DNA of 20,057 bases from JAJFUG01 sp964473155 (GCA_964473155.1 CAYYNT010000075.1:1-20057); one strand, 5' to 3'. Counted from the first letter of the stretch, positions 6,923 to 14,901 are shown. Numbers and translations: made by a program. The notes: generated from the letters alone by a model not told the origin.

Positions 6923-8495
6923 GTTTCTCCAACAGTTTCTCTATCTCATCCGCAACCTTTTCTCTTTTTTGTATCAGCAGTTCAGGTTCGCTGCTGAACA
7001 CCCGCGTCCCGGCCACCAGTTCCTCCGGAATCGAGGCGTCGCCGCCTAACTTTTTGAGCAGGGCCAGGTATTCATAGTCCTCGAACCCGTCGCGCAGGCA
7101 CTCCAGGCGGATCGAGGATAGCGGCTTGCCGTCCTTGTCCGGGTACAGAAGGTACCCGTCGCCGTTGTAATCCAGGAACGTGTTGGCGATCCAGCCGCCG
7201 CGCAAGCCCGGAGAGCCGGTGTTGCCCTTCCAGTGGTTCGGGCACCAGTACTCGAACCCGCTTACACCTGTTTTCCAGAGTATCCAGCCGATAATGCGCC
7301 GGTCGATCGAGGGATATTCCAGGTAGTTGTTCGGGTGCTCGACCGGCCAGCAGCAGATCGCCTGCCAGGCCTCGTCCCCTTCAGCCACACGCTCCTTGAC
7401 TCCGGTGGAATCGTACTGCTGGATGTAAACGTCCCACGTGTCGGCATACCCGGCCATCGCCCGCACGCCCTCCGGGATGTTGAGGCACTGGATCACCTTG
7501 AGCTCCGGACTGATCTCCTTGACCAGCTTGTACATCCGTTTGGCCAGGGGCCAGTGCGGACGGTCCACCTCATCGTAGTTGTACACGTACGCCGTGCCGT
7601 CTGCCAACCAGCCCCGCGGCCCGAAACGCTCCACGTAGCCGCGCAGGCGCGCGCTCAGCGAGTCGGTGTAGCCGGGTGTGTAGTCCTTCTCTTTCGTCTC
7701 TTTCAGCGAGCGGATATTTTCGAGGATGAAACAGTTCATGCCGCGGTCCAGGCAGTGCTGAAGGGTCTCGTCTGTCATGTCGAGACGCCCGCCCGGCCCC
7801 AGGCGGTGATCGAGCAGGATGTCGTAGTAGGACAACAGCGTCTCGCGCTCCTTTGTCAGGGCTTCGAGGTCCTTCGCCTTGTCCACTTCGAACGCGGAGA
7901 TCTGGTTACCAGGCTTGACCCAGGTGAGAGTCTTGAGGCTGCTCTTTTTCGGAATGTCAAAGCCCCGGACACGCACTGTAACCGGAAGCACGCGGCTGCC
8001 GCCCCCGGCGCAGGTAACCTCGATCTCCCCGCGATAGAGGCCTTTGGGCGTACCCTCCGGCACGTGCACGGTCACCCAGACAGGCTGCGCCTGGCCTGAA
8101 TCCACCGGGAACGATTCCATATTCAGCAGGGGATCGGGCCACCAGCCCAGGCTGCTCGGGTACTGCTTGCTTATTACCGTGGTTTCGACATACCCCACCG
8201 GGTTCAGAGTTATCCTGTCCGCCGGGATCAAGCCCGACGGGCCGCTCAGGTCCGAAACCTCGCAGCGCACCGAATCGAGCGCCCTTGTCACCTCGTGCAC
8301 CACGAGCTGGAATGACTCGTATTCCCCTCCGGCGGCGGAGATAAAGGCGCTGTCGGCAGCCCCTTCCAGCGGCTTGTCAAACGGTGCGCGCTCCAGACTG
8401 GATATTGCGCTCACCCGGAACGATGGAGCATTAGCACTGCAAGAAAGGCTGATCAAGATTGAAAGAAGAAAAAAGACAGGGGTTGGTCTATTCAT
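6918..8495 (-). CDS. Exported DUF4091 / glycoside hydrolase family 123-like protein
   Basis: A 525-residue protein with an N-terminal signal peptide (residues 1-21, ending LISLSCSAN). The Cys could be a lipoprotein site, but the preceding SLS is not a classical lipobox. Residues 25-180 form a beta-sandwich-like N-terminal region with a typical turn at VPEGTPKGLYRGEIEV. The C-terminal part resembles the DUF4091/GH123 barrel. The Asp308-Glu309 pair in YNYDEVDRPHW sits where GH123 N-acetylgalactosaminidases carry their catalytic Asp-Glu, used in substrate-assisted hydrolysis. The late GFEDYEYLALLKKL motif is common in these proteins. Substrate is unknown; a beta-linked N-acetylhexosamine is a fair guess. 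It has only a weak purine-rich ribosome site (GAGAG). It stands alone, 61 bases after the TIR-like gene, with which it may be cotranscribed. Confidence 0.85.
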   Translation of the reverse strand: MNRPTPVFFLLSILISLSCSANAPSFRVSAISSLERAPFDKPLEGAADSAFISAAGGEYESFQLVVHEVTRALDSVRCEVSDLSGPSGLIPADRITLNPVGYVETTVISKQYPSSLGWWPDPLLNMESFPVDSGQAQPVWVTVHVPEGTPKGLYRGEIEVTCAGGGSRVLPVTVRVRGFDIPKKSSLKTLTWVKPGNQISAFEVDKAKDLEALTKERETLLSYYDILLDHRLGPGGRLDMTDETLQHCLDRGMNCFILENIRSLKETKEKDYTPGYTDSLSARLRGYVERFGPRGWLADGTAYVYNYDEVDRPHWPLAKRMYKLVKEISPELKVIQCLNIPEGVRAMAGYADTWDVYIQQYDSTGVKERVAEGDEAWQAICCWPVEHPNNYLEYPSIDRRIIGWILWKTGVSGFEYWCPNHWKGNTGSPGLRGGWIANTFLDYNGDGYLLYPDKDGKPLSSIRLECLRDGFEDYEYLALLKKLGGDASIPEELVAGTRVFSSEPELLIQKREKVADEIEKLLEKQ

Positions 8496-8523
8496 TCTCT
8501 CTAAGTTCCATATGTTAAAGGGT

Positions 8524-8538
8524 CAATCGGGTCGATTG
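8524..8538. promoter_or_regulatory. Short inverted repeat in the gap before the GH123-like gene
   Basis: CAATCG (8524-8529) and CGATTG (8533-8538), three bases apart, lie in the 61-base gap between the TIR-like gene and the GH123-like gene. A minus-strand TTGACA lies alongside (8551-8546), but no convincing -10 follows at the right distance. It could be an operator; evidence is slight. Confidence 0.25.
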
Positions 8539-8556
8539 CGGGCTTGTCAATAATGC

Positions 8557-9189
8557 TTATTCAATAAAACCTTGTGCTCTATGCTCTCCCGCCCATTCCC
8601 GCATGCAGCCGATCAATTCGCAGATTTCCAGTTTTTCTATATCAGAGGGTGAAAAACCTCTCGCCGTCAACCGCTCGAAATTGTCCGTGTTGAATTCTTC
8701 AAATGCAGCATCTATCAGCGCCTGTCCCGGAGCGCGCAAACCAGCCTCGTTGTTCAGCCAGTCACGGACCGCCCTGGATATTTCCAGCGGGTCGTTGCTG
8801 TGGGCCTTGATATCTGAATTGGAGAGGTCGGAAAGGGCTTTCTGGTAGCGGTAGCGTTCTTTATCGAGGATCAGGCACTTCTTTCCTCTTGCTGCCCCGT
8901 GCTGGAAAATCCGGCAACCGATGTCAAGACCAAGCTCGAAGGGCATATTGAACCGGGCGATTTCACCTTTCTTACCGGCTTTCATCCTTGAGACATCGTG
9001 AATGGAATACCTGGACTCCTCGATCAATCTTGAAATTTTATTGATTCTCGGCTCCCCTGAATCCAAGGTTTCAAGCGCGATCCGAGGAGTCAGGCCCAGG
9101 TATATGACCGTAAACAATAACGGCCTTAATAGCGGCAGGTATTCAGCATCGAAAGGACAATTGATAAAGACATTCTTATCAAAATCCAT
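8557..9189 (-). CDS. TIR-like / nucleoside-deoxyribosyltransferase-like protein of an uncharacterised conserved family
   Basis: A 210-residue soluble protein. I recognise a widespread family (also in cyanobacteria) that opens with KNVFINCPFD (residues 5-14). It continues with GLTPRIALE, RINKISRLIEESRYSIHDVSR (48-68), RFNMPFELGLDIG (79-91) and LILDKERYRYQKALSDLSNSDI (106-127). The alternation of beta strands and helices, the first-strand motif, the HD at 64-65 and Glu85 in the MPFELG motif recall TIR-like and nucleotide-deoxyribosyltransferase-like folds. In those folds an equivalent Glu cleaves N-glycosidic bonds, for example of NAD+. That activity is inference. Residues 150-210 form a small helical tail. 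The ATG has AGGA six bases upstream and lies 12 bases after the DUF2188 gene, so the two share an operon. Base composition seems less GC-rich than in the flanking housekeeping genes, compatible with transfer. Confidence 0.8.
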   Translation of the reverse strand: MDFDKNVFINCPFDAEYLPLLRPLLFTVIYLGLTPRIALETLDSGEPRINKISRLIEESRYSIHDVSRMKAGKKGEIARFNMPFELGLDIGCRIFQHGAARGKKCLILDKERYRYQKALSDLSNSDIKAHSNDPLEISRAVRDWLNNEAGLRAPGQALIDAAFEEFNTDNFERLTARGFSPSDIEKLEICELIGCMREWAGEHRAQGFIE

Positions 9190-9201
9190 CCTTATTCCTG
9201 T

Positions 9202-9432
9202 TCAGTCGCCCTTTGCCGAGAATGGGTCCGCACTGAAGCTGAATTTTTCTCTGACGAGTCCATCCCTGCTGTGAACGTACAAATCGCTGCTCTTTTTCCG
9301 CGCGAGAGTCTTCCCGAACTTGATCGCCTCGCCCTGCTTGTCGAATACCTTTGTCGCTTTGACAGACCCTGTTTTTCTGACACTCCAGCCGCCATTGCGG
9401 TGAGGAGATACATGCTGGCTGTCCTTTTTCAT
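9202..9432 (-). CDS. DUF2188 domain protein
   Basis: A 76-residue protein that is essentially one DUF2188 domain. HVSPHRNGGWSVRKTGSVKA (7-26) is followed by the helix with VFDKQGEAIKFGKTLARKK (29-47) and the strand pair LYVHSRDGLVREKFSFSADP (51-70). The domain is small, basic and of unknown biochemical function. The start is firm: GGGAGG lies five bases before the ATG, and a good promoter lies about 57 bases upstream. It is the first gene of a two-gene operon with the TIR-like protein, for which it may be an accessory or regulatory partner; that is inference from gene order. Confidence 0.85.
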   Translation of the reverse strand: MKKDSQHVSPHRNGGWSVRKTGSVKATKVFDKQGEAIKFGKTLARKKSSDLYVHSRDGLVREKFSFSADPFSAKGD

Positions 9433-9488
9433 AATAACCTCCCAAACGTCTGTACTCTAATCAAAACGTAAATCTGTCCTTCCATTCT

Positions 9489-9517
9489 ATATTACATTGC
9501 TGCCACATGCAGTTCAA
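9489..9517 (-). promoter_or_regulatory. Sigma70-type promoter for the DUF2188 / TIR-like cassette
   Basis: On the minus strand TTGAAC (9517-9512) and TAATAT (9494-9489) are separated by exactly 17 bases in an AT-rich gap of 135 bases between the gcvT stop and the DUF2188 start. This gives the cassette its own transcription start, separate from the upstream housekeeping operon. Confidence 0.6.
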
Positions 9518-9567
9518 CAGTAAAAATTGCTCCTCACAGAATTTTGGCTGAATATGATGATACAATC

Positions 9568-10665
9568 TCACGCTTTCGCCGTCCCGTCCTTGTAGAACGG
9601 CATTTTCGCCACCCTGACCGCGGCCTCGCGCTTACCGCGCAGGTTGAGCGTCAGGGCGGTCCCCGGCTCGGACAGACTCAGCGGCAGATAGGCCGTGCCC
9701 ACGCCATAGCCCAGCGACGGCGCAATACTGCCCGAAAGCACAGTGCCCGCCACAGTTCCCTGATGCAACAGTTCGTATCCCTGGCGCGGGATGTCTTTCT
9801 CCGAGGCGGTGAACCCACGCAGCCGGACTTTCAGGCCCGCCTTCTTCTGCGCCAGAAGGGCCTCGCGGCCATAAAACTCCGGCTTGTCCAGGTCCACGGC
9901 CCAGCCCAGCCCGGCCTCCAGTGGAGTATGGACCTCATCCAGCTCATGGCCGTACAGCGGATAACCCATCTCCAGGCGCAGGGTGTCCCGCGCCCCCAGG
10001 CCGCAGGGCAGCGCCCCGGCCTTGACCAGCTCGCGCCACATGGCTGGAGCGGCCTCGGACGGCACATAAACCTCGTAACCCAGCTCGCCGGTGTAGCCCG
10101 TGCGGCTGACAATCAACTCCTGGCCTTTCCAGAGCGCCTTGCGCATCCAGTAATAGGCAAGCACCTGAAGGTTCACGCCGATCAGGTGTTCAAGCAGTTC
10201 ACGGGATTTTGGTCCCTGGACCGCGATCAGGGCGAAACGGCCGGAATCATCGTACAGCTCGGCCCGGCCTGTGTCACGGGCCGCCCGGGCGATTCGCGCG
10301 AAATCCGCGTCGCGGTTCGAGGCGTTGACCACGATCAGCCAATGCCCGTCCTGCCGTCCGACCAGAAGGTCATCCAGCACGCCGCCCGCGTCGTTCAGCA
10401 TCAGAGTGTACAGCCAGTGGCCCTCGGCTAGGGCGCTCGCCCGTCCGGTGAAAAGGCGGTCCAGGGCCTCGGCCGCCCCGTCGCCCTCCATGCGGAACCG
10501 TCCCATGTGCGAAACATCGAACAGCCCGGCCGCGGTGCGCACGGCGCGGTGCTCCTCCAGAATTCCCGAGAAACTGACCGCCATCTCCCAGCCCGCGAAC
10601 GGAACCATGCGGCCGCCCGCCTGACGCTGGGCCTCGAAAAGCGGCGTGCGTTTGAGATCGTTCAT
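9568..10665 (-). CDS. gcvT: Aminomethyltransferase, T-protein of the glycine cleavage system
   Basis: A 365-residue protein of normal length. The T-protein transfers the methylene carbon from the aminomethyl-lipoyl H-protein to tetrahydrofolate and releases ammonia, in the cytoplasm. Seen here: TPLFEAQRQAGGRMVPFAGW at the N-terminus, AGLFDVSHMGRFR (47-58), LNDAGGVLDD with the likely catalytic Asp98 (90-99), ALIAVQGP (145-152), the YTGELGYEVYV folate-domain motif (191-201) and LGARDTLRLEMGYPLYG (223-239). The ATG overlaps the argF stop as ATGA, so translation is coupled. gcvH and gcvP are not in the window. It is the last gene of the xerC-hslVU-argF-gcvT run. Confidence 0.95.
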   Translation of the reverse strand: MNDLKRTPLFEAQRQAGGRMVPFAGWEMAVSFSGILEEHRAVRTAAGLFDVSHMGRFRMEGDGAAEALDRLFTGRASALAEGHWLYTLMLNDAGGVLDDLLVGRQDGHWLIVVNASNRDADFARIARAARDTGRAELYDDSGRFALIAVQGPKSRELLEHLIGVNLQVLAYYWMRKALWKGQELIVSRTGYTGELGYEVYVPSEAAPAMWRELVKAGALPCGLGARDTLRLEMGYPLYGHELDEVHTPLEAGLGWAVDLDKPEFYGREALLAQKKAGLKVRLRGFTASEKDIPRQGYELLHQGTVAGTVLSGSIAPSLGYGVGTAYLPLSLSEPGTALTLNLRGKREAAVRVAKMPFYKDGTAKA

Positions 10666-11624
10666 TTATTGGCCTCCCGGACCAGGCGCGCCGCAACAGC
10701 GGGTTCCATCAAGCTCAGAATGACCGCTTTCTGCGCGTGAAGGCGGTTCTCGGCCTGGTCGAACACGCGGCTGTGCGGCCCGTCGATAACGTCATCGGTT
10801 ATTTCCTCGCCACGGTGCGCGGGGAGGCAATGCAGCACATAATGCTCCCTGGCGGCCAGGGACAGCAGTTTCGCGTTGACCTGAAAGTCCCTGAACGCCT
10901 GATGGCGTTTCTGCCTCTCCGCTTCCTGGCCCATGCTGGTCCAGACATCGGTGTAAATGAAATCCGCTCCGCGCACGGCCTCCGCCGGATCGTTGCCTAT
11001 GCTCAACTTTCCACCCGAGACTTTGCAGCGTGCGCGGGCGCGCTCGACGTACTCAGCCGAGGGCTCGTAGCCAGCCGGGCTGGCCACCGCCACGTCAAGG
11101 CCCAGAGCGCCGCAGATCAGAAGAAGCGAGTTGCAGACATTGTTTCCATCCCCCACGAAAGCCAGCTTCACCCGCGGGAAGCGCTTGCCGGACAACTCCC
11201 GGACTGTCTGAAGGTCGGCCACGGCCTGGCAGGGATGCTCGCGGTCGCAGAGGCCGTTGATCAGCGGAAGGCGCATGTTGGCCGCCAGCTCGCGAACGGT
11301 GGCGTTGTCGAACACGCGGGCGATCACGATATCCACCCAGCGCTCCAGGTTACGGGCCATGTCGGGCAGGCTTTCACGCTGTCCCAGGCGCACTCCTGGC
11401 GGTTGACATTCCAGTGCGTGCCCGCCCAGCTCAACCATCGCCAGCTCGAAAGTGACACGGGTGCGAAGGCTGGGCTTTTCGAAGATCATGGCCATGCTGC
11501 GCCCGGCCAGCGGCTTCGGGTTACTCTCCGTCCGCCGGTTGGATTTGAGCCATTCGGCCAGGATAATGACATCCAGCAGTTCTTCCGAGGTGAAATCGTC
11601 GATGGAAATAAAGTCTTTTTTCAT
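10662..11624 (-). CDS. argF: Ornithine carbamoyltransferase
   Basis: A 320-residue enzyme that makes citrulline from ornithine and carbamoyl phosphate in arginine synthesis. The carbamoyl-phosphate site is FEKPSLRTRVTFE (49-60), with SLRTR where many family members have STRTR. HPCQAVADLQT begins at residue 130, FVGDGNNVCNS at 156, the ornithine loop TDVWTSMGQE at 225-234, and the HCLPAHRGEEIT signature at 265-276. SLRTR together with MGQE is seen in genuine ornithine enzymes. A succinyl- or acetyl-ornithine variant is possible but less likely. The ATG at 11624 follows GGGAAG; an in-frame GTG lies one codon earlier at 11627. It lies about 50 bases after hslU and overlaps gcvT by four bases. 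Confidence 0.93.
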   Translation of the reverse strand: MKKDFISIDDFTSEELLDVIILAEWLKSNRRTESNPKPLAGRSMAMIFEKPSLRTRVTFELAMVELGGHALECQPPGVRLGQRESLPDMARNLERWVDIVIARVFDNATVRELAANMRLPLINGLCDREHPCQAVADLQTVRELSGKRFPRVKLAFVGDGNNVCNSLLLICGALGLDVAVASPAGYEPSAEYVERARARCKVSGGKLSIGNDPAEAVRGADFIYTDVWTSMGQEAERQKRHQAFRDFQVNAKLLSLAAREHYVLHCLPAHRGEEITDDVIDGPHSRVFDQAENRLHAQKAVILSLMEPAVAARLVREANK

Positions 11625-11676
11625 CACTCTTCCCGTCTCCCAGGGTAACGGAATGCGCCCGCAGGGAAGTGGCGGG

Positions 11677-13215
11677 CTATAGTATGTACTTGCGAAGGTC
11701 CTCGTCCTGGACCAGCTTGTCCAGCCGCTGACGAACCGTCTCGCGGCTGATCGAAATATGGCGTTCGGGTTTGTCTGGCAGGTCGAACAAAAAGTCTTCC
11801 ATCAGGGAAAACAGCACGGTATGCAGACGCCGCGCTCCGATATTCTCCAGGCGCTGGTTAAGCTGAAACGCCATCCGCGCCAGTTCCCGGATGGCATCCT
11901 GCGAAAAGCTCACCTCGGCGCCCTCCGTGCGCAACAGTTCCTGATACTGCTTGATCAACGCATTCTTCGGCTCGGTGAGGATACGTACGAAATCCTCCTC
12001 GGTCAGCGATTCCAGTTCGACCCGGATCGGGAAACGTCCCTGAAGCTCGGGGATCAGATCGCTGGGCTTGGTCTGATGGAACGCCCCGGCGGCGATGAAC
12101 AAAATATGGTCGGTGCGCACCAGGCCATATTTGGTCGGGACATTGGAACCCTCGACAATGGGCAGAAGGTCCCGCTGGACACCCTCACGCGAGACATCCG
12201 GGCCGCTTCTGGAAGGTGGTCCGGCGATCTTGTCTATCTCGTCCAGGAACACGATCCCGGTCTCCTCGACCCGGTCTATCGCCTCGTTGATCAGGTCTTC
12301 TATGTCGATCAGCTTCTGCATTTCCTCCTGCGTAAGGATTCGCCGGGCCTCGGCCACGCTGACCTCGCGCTTCTTCTTGCGCCGTGGCAGCATGTCCTCG
12401 AGCATCTCGGCGAAATTTGCATCCATGTCCTCCACGCCCATGTTGTTCATAAACTCCACAAAAGGCGTCCCCCGTCCACTCACCTCGATCTCGACCTTCC
12501 GATCCTCCAGCAGGCCGTCCCTGAGCTGCGCTCTCAGCTTTTCGCGGACCCGCTCGCGGCGTCCCTCGGCATCCTCTCCGGCCACTGTTTTTTCTTCCGC
12601 GGCTCCTGGCTGCTCATCACCCACGGATTCGACCAGGGCCTCGACTGTCCGGCTGTCCTGCAGAACTGTCTGCTCCTGGGACGGCTGAACAGCCTGCCTT
12701 CGGGGCAGCGGCGGCAGCAGAAGGTCGAGGATGCGTTCCTCCGCCTGCTGACGGGCCTGCTCATCGACATCGTCCTCACGCTCTCCCCGCACCATCGAGA
12801 CCGAAAGCTCAACCAGCTCGCGGATGATCGACTCGACATCCCGGCCCACATAGCCCACCTCGGTGAACTTGCTCGCCTCCACCTTGATGAACGGAGCGCC
12901 GGCCAGACGGGCCAGGCGGCGGGCGATCTCTGTCTTGCCCACGCCTGTCGGCCCGATCATGATTATGTTGTTGGGCATTATCTCGTCGCGCATCTCATCC
13001 GAGACGTTCTGACGGCGCCAGCGGTTGCGCATCGAGATGGCTACGCTCTTTTTCGCTTTTTCCTGCCCGACTATGTAACGGTCGAGTTCCTCGACTATCT
13101 GACGCGGCGTAAAAACGCTCGAAAGATCGATCAGATCACTCTCCACCGGGGTTTCCGCGCCGTTTTCGACAGAGGCGTCCTTGTCCTGGTTATCCTTTAT
13201 TTCATCGCTGCTCAT
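11677..13215 (-). CDS. hslU: HslU, ATPase subunit of the HslVU (ClpYQ) protease
   Basis: A 512-residue AAA+ unfoldase that feeds substrates to HslV. The core begins at FTPRQIVEELDRYIVGQ (35-51). Walker A is GPTGVGKT (88-95), the GYVGRDVE pore loop is at 121-128, Walker B is IVFLDEID (321-328), and sensor and arginine motifs are present (AGAFH, ELQGRFPIRVEL, NIGARRLHTV). The C-terminus EDLRKYIL is the tail that docks into HslV. It is longer than the Escherichia coli protein (443 residues), owing to an acidic N-terminal extension of about 34 residues and an expanded, charged I-domain at about 150-285. The ATG at 13215 is chosen because it follows the hslV stop by 23 bases. An in-frame start at 13281 would run into hslV. 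The ribosome site is weak, suggesting coupling to hslV. Confidence 0.95.
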   Translation of the reverse strand: MSSDEIKDNQDKDASVENGAETPVESDLIDLSSVFTPRQIVEELDRYIVGQEKAKKSVAISMRNRWRRQNVSDEMRDEIMPNNIIMIGPTGVGKTEIARRLARLAGAPFIKVEASKFTEVGYVGRDVESIIRELVELSVSMVRGEREDDVDEQARQQAEERILDLLLPPLPRRQAVQPSQEQTVLQDSRTVEALVESVGDEQPGAAEEKTVAGEDAEGRRERVREKLRAQLRDGLLEDRKVEIEVSGRGTPFVEFMNNMGVEDMDANFAEMLEDMLPRRKKKREVSVAEARRILTQEEMQKLIDIEDLINEAIDRVEETGIVFLDEIDKIAGPPSRSGPDVSREGVQRDLLPIVEGSNVPTKYGLVRTDHILFIAAGAFHQTKPSDLIPELQGRFPIRVELESLTEEDFVRILTEPKNALIKQYQELLRTEGAEVSFSQDAIRELARMAFQLNQRLENIGARRLHTVLFSLMEDFLFDLPDKPERHISISRETVRQRLDKLVQDEDLRKYIL

Positions 13216-13238
13216 CAGAATGCAATCCTGTTCCGTTG

Positions 13239-13781
13239 TCAAAGTTCGATCAGAGTGATCTGGCGGTTCGTGTAAATACAAATATCAGCCGCTATTTCGA
13301 GCGAACGGCGTACAATCTCGTCCGCGGTCAGATTTGAATTCTGCAGCAGCGCGCGCGCGGCGGCCAGGGCGTAAGACCCGCCCGAGCCGATCGCCAGGAT
13401 GCCGTCATCCGTCTCGATAACATCCCCGTTTCCGCTGATCAGATAGCTGTGGTCAAGGTCCGCTACGGCGAGTTGGGCCTCCAGGCGGCGCAAATAGCGG
13501 TCGGTGCGCCATTCCTTGGCCAGTTCGACCGAGGCGCGCGGCAGGTTGGAGGGGTAATCTTTCAGCTTGGCCTCGAATTTTTCGAACAGGGTCAGGGCAT
13601 CCGCCACCGCCCCGGCGAACCCGGCCAGGACCCGCCCGTCCTGAAGCGTGCGCACTTTCTTCGCGCCTGTCTTGATGACCGTGTCCCCGGCCGTGATCTG
13701 CCCGTCGCCGCCCATCGCCACTTTCCCCTCACGGCGGACCGAGATTATTGTGGTTCCATGAAAAACAGCACTGTCCTGCAT
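13239..13781 (-). CDS. hslV: HslV, peptidase subunit of the HslVU (ClpYQ) protease
   Basis: A 180-residue N-terminal-nucleophile threonine peptidase that forms the proteolytic double ring capped by HslU. The mature nucleophile is Thr10 in FHGTTIISVRR, so a nine-residue propeptide (MQDSAVFHG) must be removed. Further family marks are KVAMGGDGQITAGDTVIK (20-37), KVRTL, GFAGAVADALTLFEKFE and DDGILAIGSGGSYALAAARAL. The ATG follows a GGGAAGG at about eight bases. It lies 39 bases after xerC and 23 bases before hslU, as in the Bacillus codV-clpQ-clpY cluster. Confidence 0.96.
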   Translation of the reverse strand: MQDSAVFHGTTIISVRREGKVAMGGDGQITAGDTVIKTGAKKVRTLQDGRVLAGFAGAVADALTLFEKFEAKLKDYPSNLPRASVELAKEWRTDRYLRRLEAQLAVADLDHSYLISGNGDVIETDDGILAIGSGGSYALAAARALLQNSNLTADEIVRRSLEIAADICIYTNRQITLIEL

Positions 13782-13820
13782 GGCAGACGCCTTCCCTTCG
13801 ACGTTGGTCGTGTAAGCTGA

Positions 13821-14723
13821 TTATTCGCCGCTGCGCGGGTGCGCCTGGCGATATACTTTCTTCAGGCGCTCGACCGTGAGGTGCGTATATTTCTGAGTCG
13901 TGGACAGGCTGCTGTGGCCCAGCATCTCGGCTATCGCCACCAGGTCCGCCCCCCGGTCGAGCAGGTGGGTGGCGAAACTGTGGCGCAGGGCGTGCGGCCC
14001 CAGGCGGCGCGAGTCGCCGGAACGGGCGCAGGCCTCACCCACCAGGCGCTGCACGTGCCGCCGGTCCACCCGTCCGCCGCGCGGCCCCAGAAACAGCGGG
14101 GACTCCGGCCCGAGACGCCCCTCCAGCTTGCGGCGCTCCACCAGATACTCCTTTATCGCCTCGGCCGCGGCGCTGCCCACCGGCACGATACGCTCTTTTG
14201 AACCCTTGCCCAGCACCCTGACTGTCAGCCTTGCCAGGTCGAGCTGGCCCAGGTTGAGGCTCACCAGTTCGCTCAGGCGCAGGCCCGAGGAATAGAAAAG
14301 CTCGAGCATGGCCCGCGCGCACAGGCTGCGCTGGCTGCGGTCCCCGAACACCTCCATCAGGTCCGCGGCCTGGCCCTCGGTGAAATACTGCGGGTGACGT
14401 TTCTCGGTCTTGAGCGAGGTCACCGCGGCAGCCGGGTTGGCCCCGGTCTGTCCGGCGCGCAGCATCCAGGCCATGAATCCGCGCAGCGCGGCGAGCTTGC
14501 GGTTGATCGTGCTCCGGGTGCGCTCCAGGCGCGCGAGACTCGCCAGCCAGGCCCTGATCGAGGCGCGGTCGAGGTCCGCCGCCGAGGGGTTCTCCGAGCC
14601 GGTATACTCGCGTACAAAAGCACAGAACTCGGCGAGGTCCCGTCCGTAGGCGGCAACCGTATGCGCCGAGTACTTGCGTCTGAGGCTCAGATGACGGATA
14701 TACTCTTTTGCCTGCTGCTCCAT
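13821..14723 (-). CDS. xerC: Tyrosine site-specific recombinase, XerC-type
   Basis: A 300-residue protein, the usual length of chromosome-dimer-resolving recombinases that act at dif with a XerD partner. The N-terminal SAM-like DNA-binding domain covers about residues 1-90 (EYIRHLSLRRKYSAHTV, STINRKLAALRGFMAWM). The catalytic set is complete: Arg149 (SSGLRLSEL), Lys173 (GKGSKER), His244 and Arg247 (HALRHSF), His270 (LGHSSLSTT) and nucleophile Tyr279 (KYTHL). Its position ahead of hslV-hslU supports XerC/CodV over a phage integrase. XerD itself remains possible from sequence alone. GGAAGG lies just before the ATG, and a near-consensus promoter lies about 100 bases upstream. It is the first gene of the xerC-hslV-hslU-argF-gcvT operon. 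Confidence 0.92.
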   Translation of the reverse strand: MEQQAKEYIRHLSLRRKYSAHTVAAYGRDLAEFCAFVREYTGSENPSAADLDRASIRAWLASLARLERTRSTINRKLAALRGFMAWMLRAGQTGANPAAAVTSLKTEKRHPQYFTEGQAADLMEVFGDRSQRSLCARAMLELFYSSGLRLSELVSLNLGQLDLARLTVRVLGKGSKERIVPVGSAAAEAIKEYLVERRKLEGRLGPESPLFLGPRGGRVDRRHVQRLVGEACARSGDSRRLGPHALRHSFATHLLDRGADLVAIAEMLGHSSLSTTQKYTHLTVERLKKVYRQAHPRSGE

Positions 14724-14778
14724 TATCCTTCCGGGCGGTCAGTCAGGTGCGCCGCCCCCACTTCCAGTCAACCGGACC

Positions 14779-14796
14779 GCTGCCTTCATCGGCAGC
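14779..14796 (-). other. Leader hairpin upstream of xerC
   Basis: GCTGCC and GGCAGC, six bases apart, form a small stem in the transcribed leader of xerC, about 55 bases before the ATG. No T-run follows. It could affect mRNA stability; nothing more can be said. Confidence 0.3.
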
Positions 14797-14825
14797 GAAA
14801 GATTGGATAATGTTTTGTAATACGT

Positions 14826-14855
14826 AATTTAGCGATGTTCAGCCCTGATTGTCAA
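14826..14855 (-). promoter_or_regulatory. Sigma70-type promoter for xerC-hslVU-argF-gcvT
   Basis: On the minus strand a consensus TTGACA (14855-14850) and TAAATT (14831-14826) are separated by 18 bases. They sit in the 178-base gap between the topA stop (14902) and the xerC start (14723), leaving a leader of about 100 bases. This suggests the xerC group is transcribed independently of topA. Confidence 0.65.
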
Positions 14856-14901
14856 GTAAACACGGCTCTCCGCCCGTTCCGCAAGCCATCCAGGCAGGGT
14901 T

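Noticed and set aside
11758..13275. 505-residue plus-strand frame opposite hslU
   Set aside because: It is fully antisense to hslU, whose motifs are unmistakable. Long antisense frames are common in GC-rich genes.
13216..13281. Upstream start for hslU
   Set aside because: It would overlap the end of hslV and adds 22 residues unlike any HslU N-terminus. The ATG at 13215 is adequate.
13821..14723. xerC as a phage or island integrase
   Set aside because: Length, motifs and position before hslV-hslU fit the housekeeping recombinase. No att-like repeats or phage genes are nearby.
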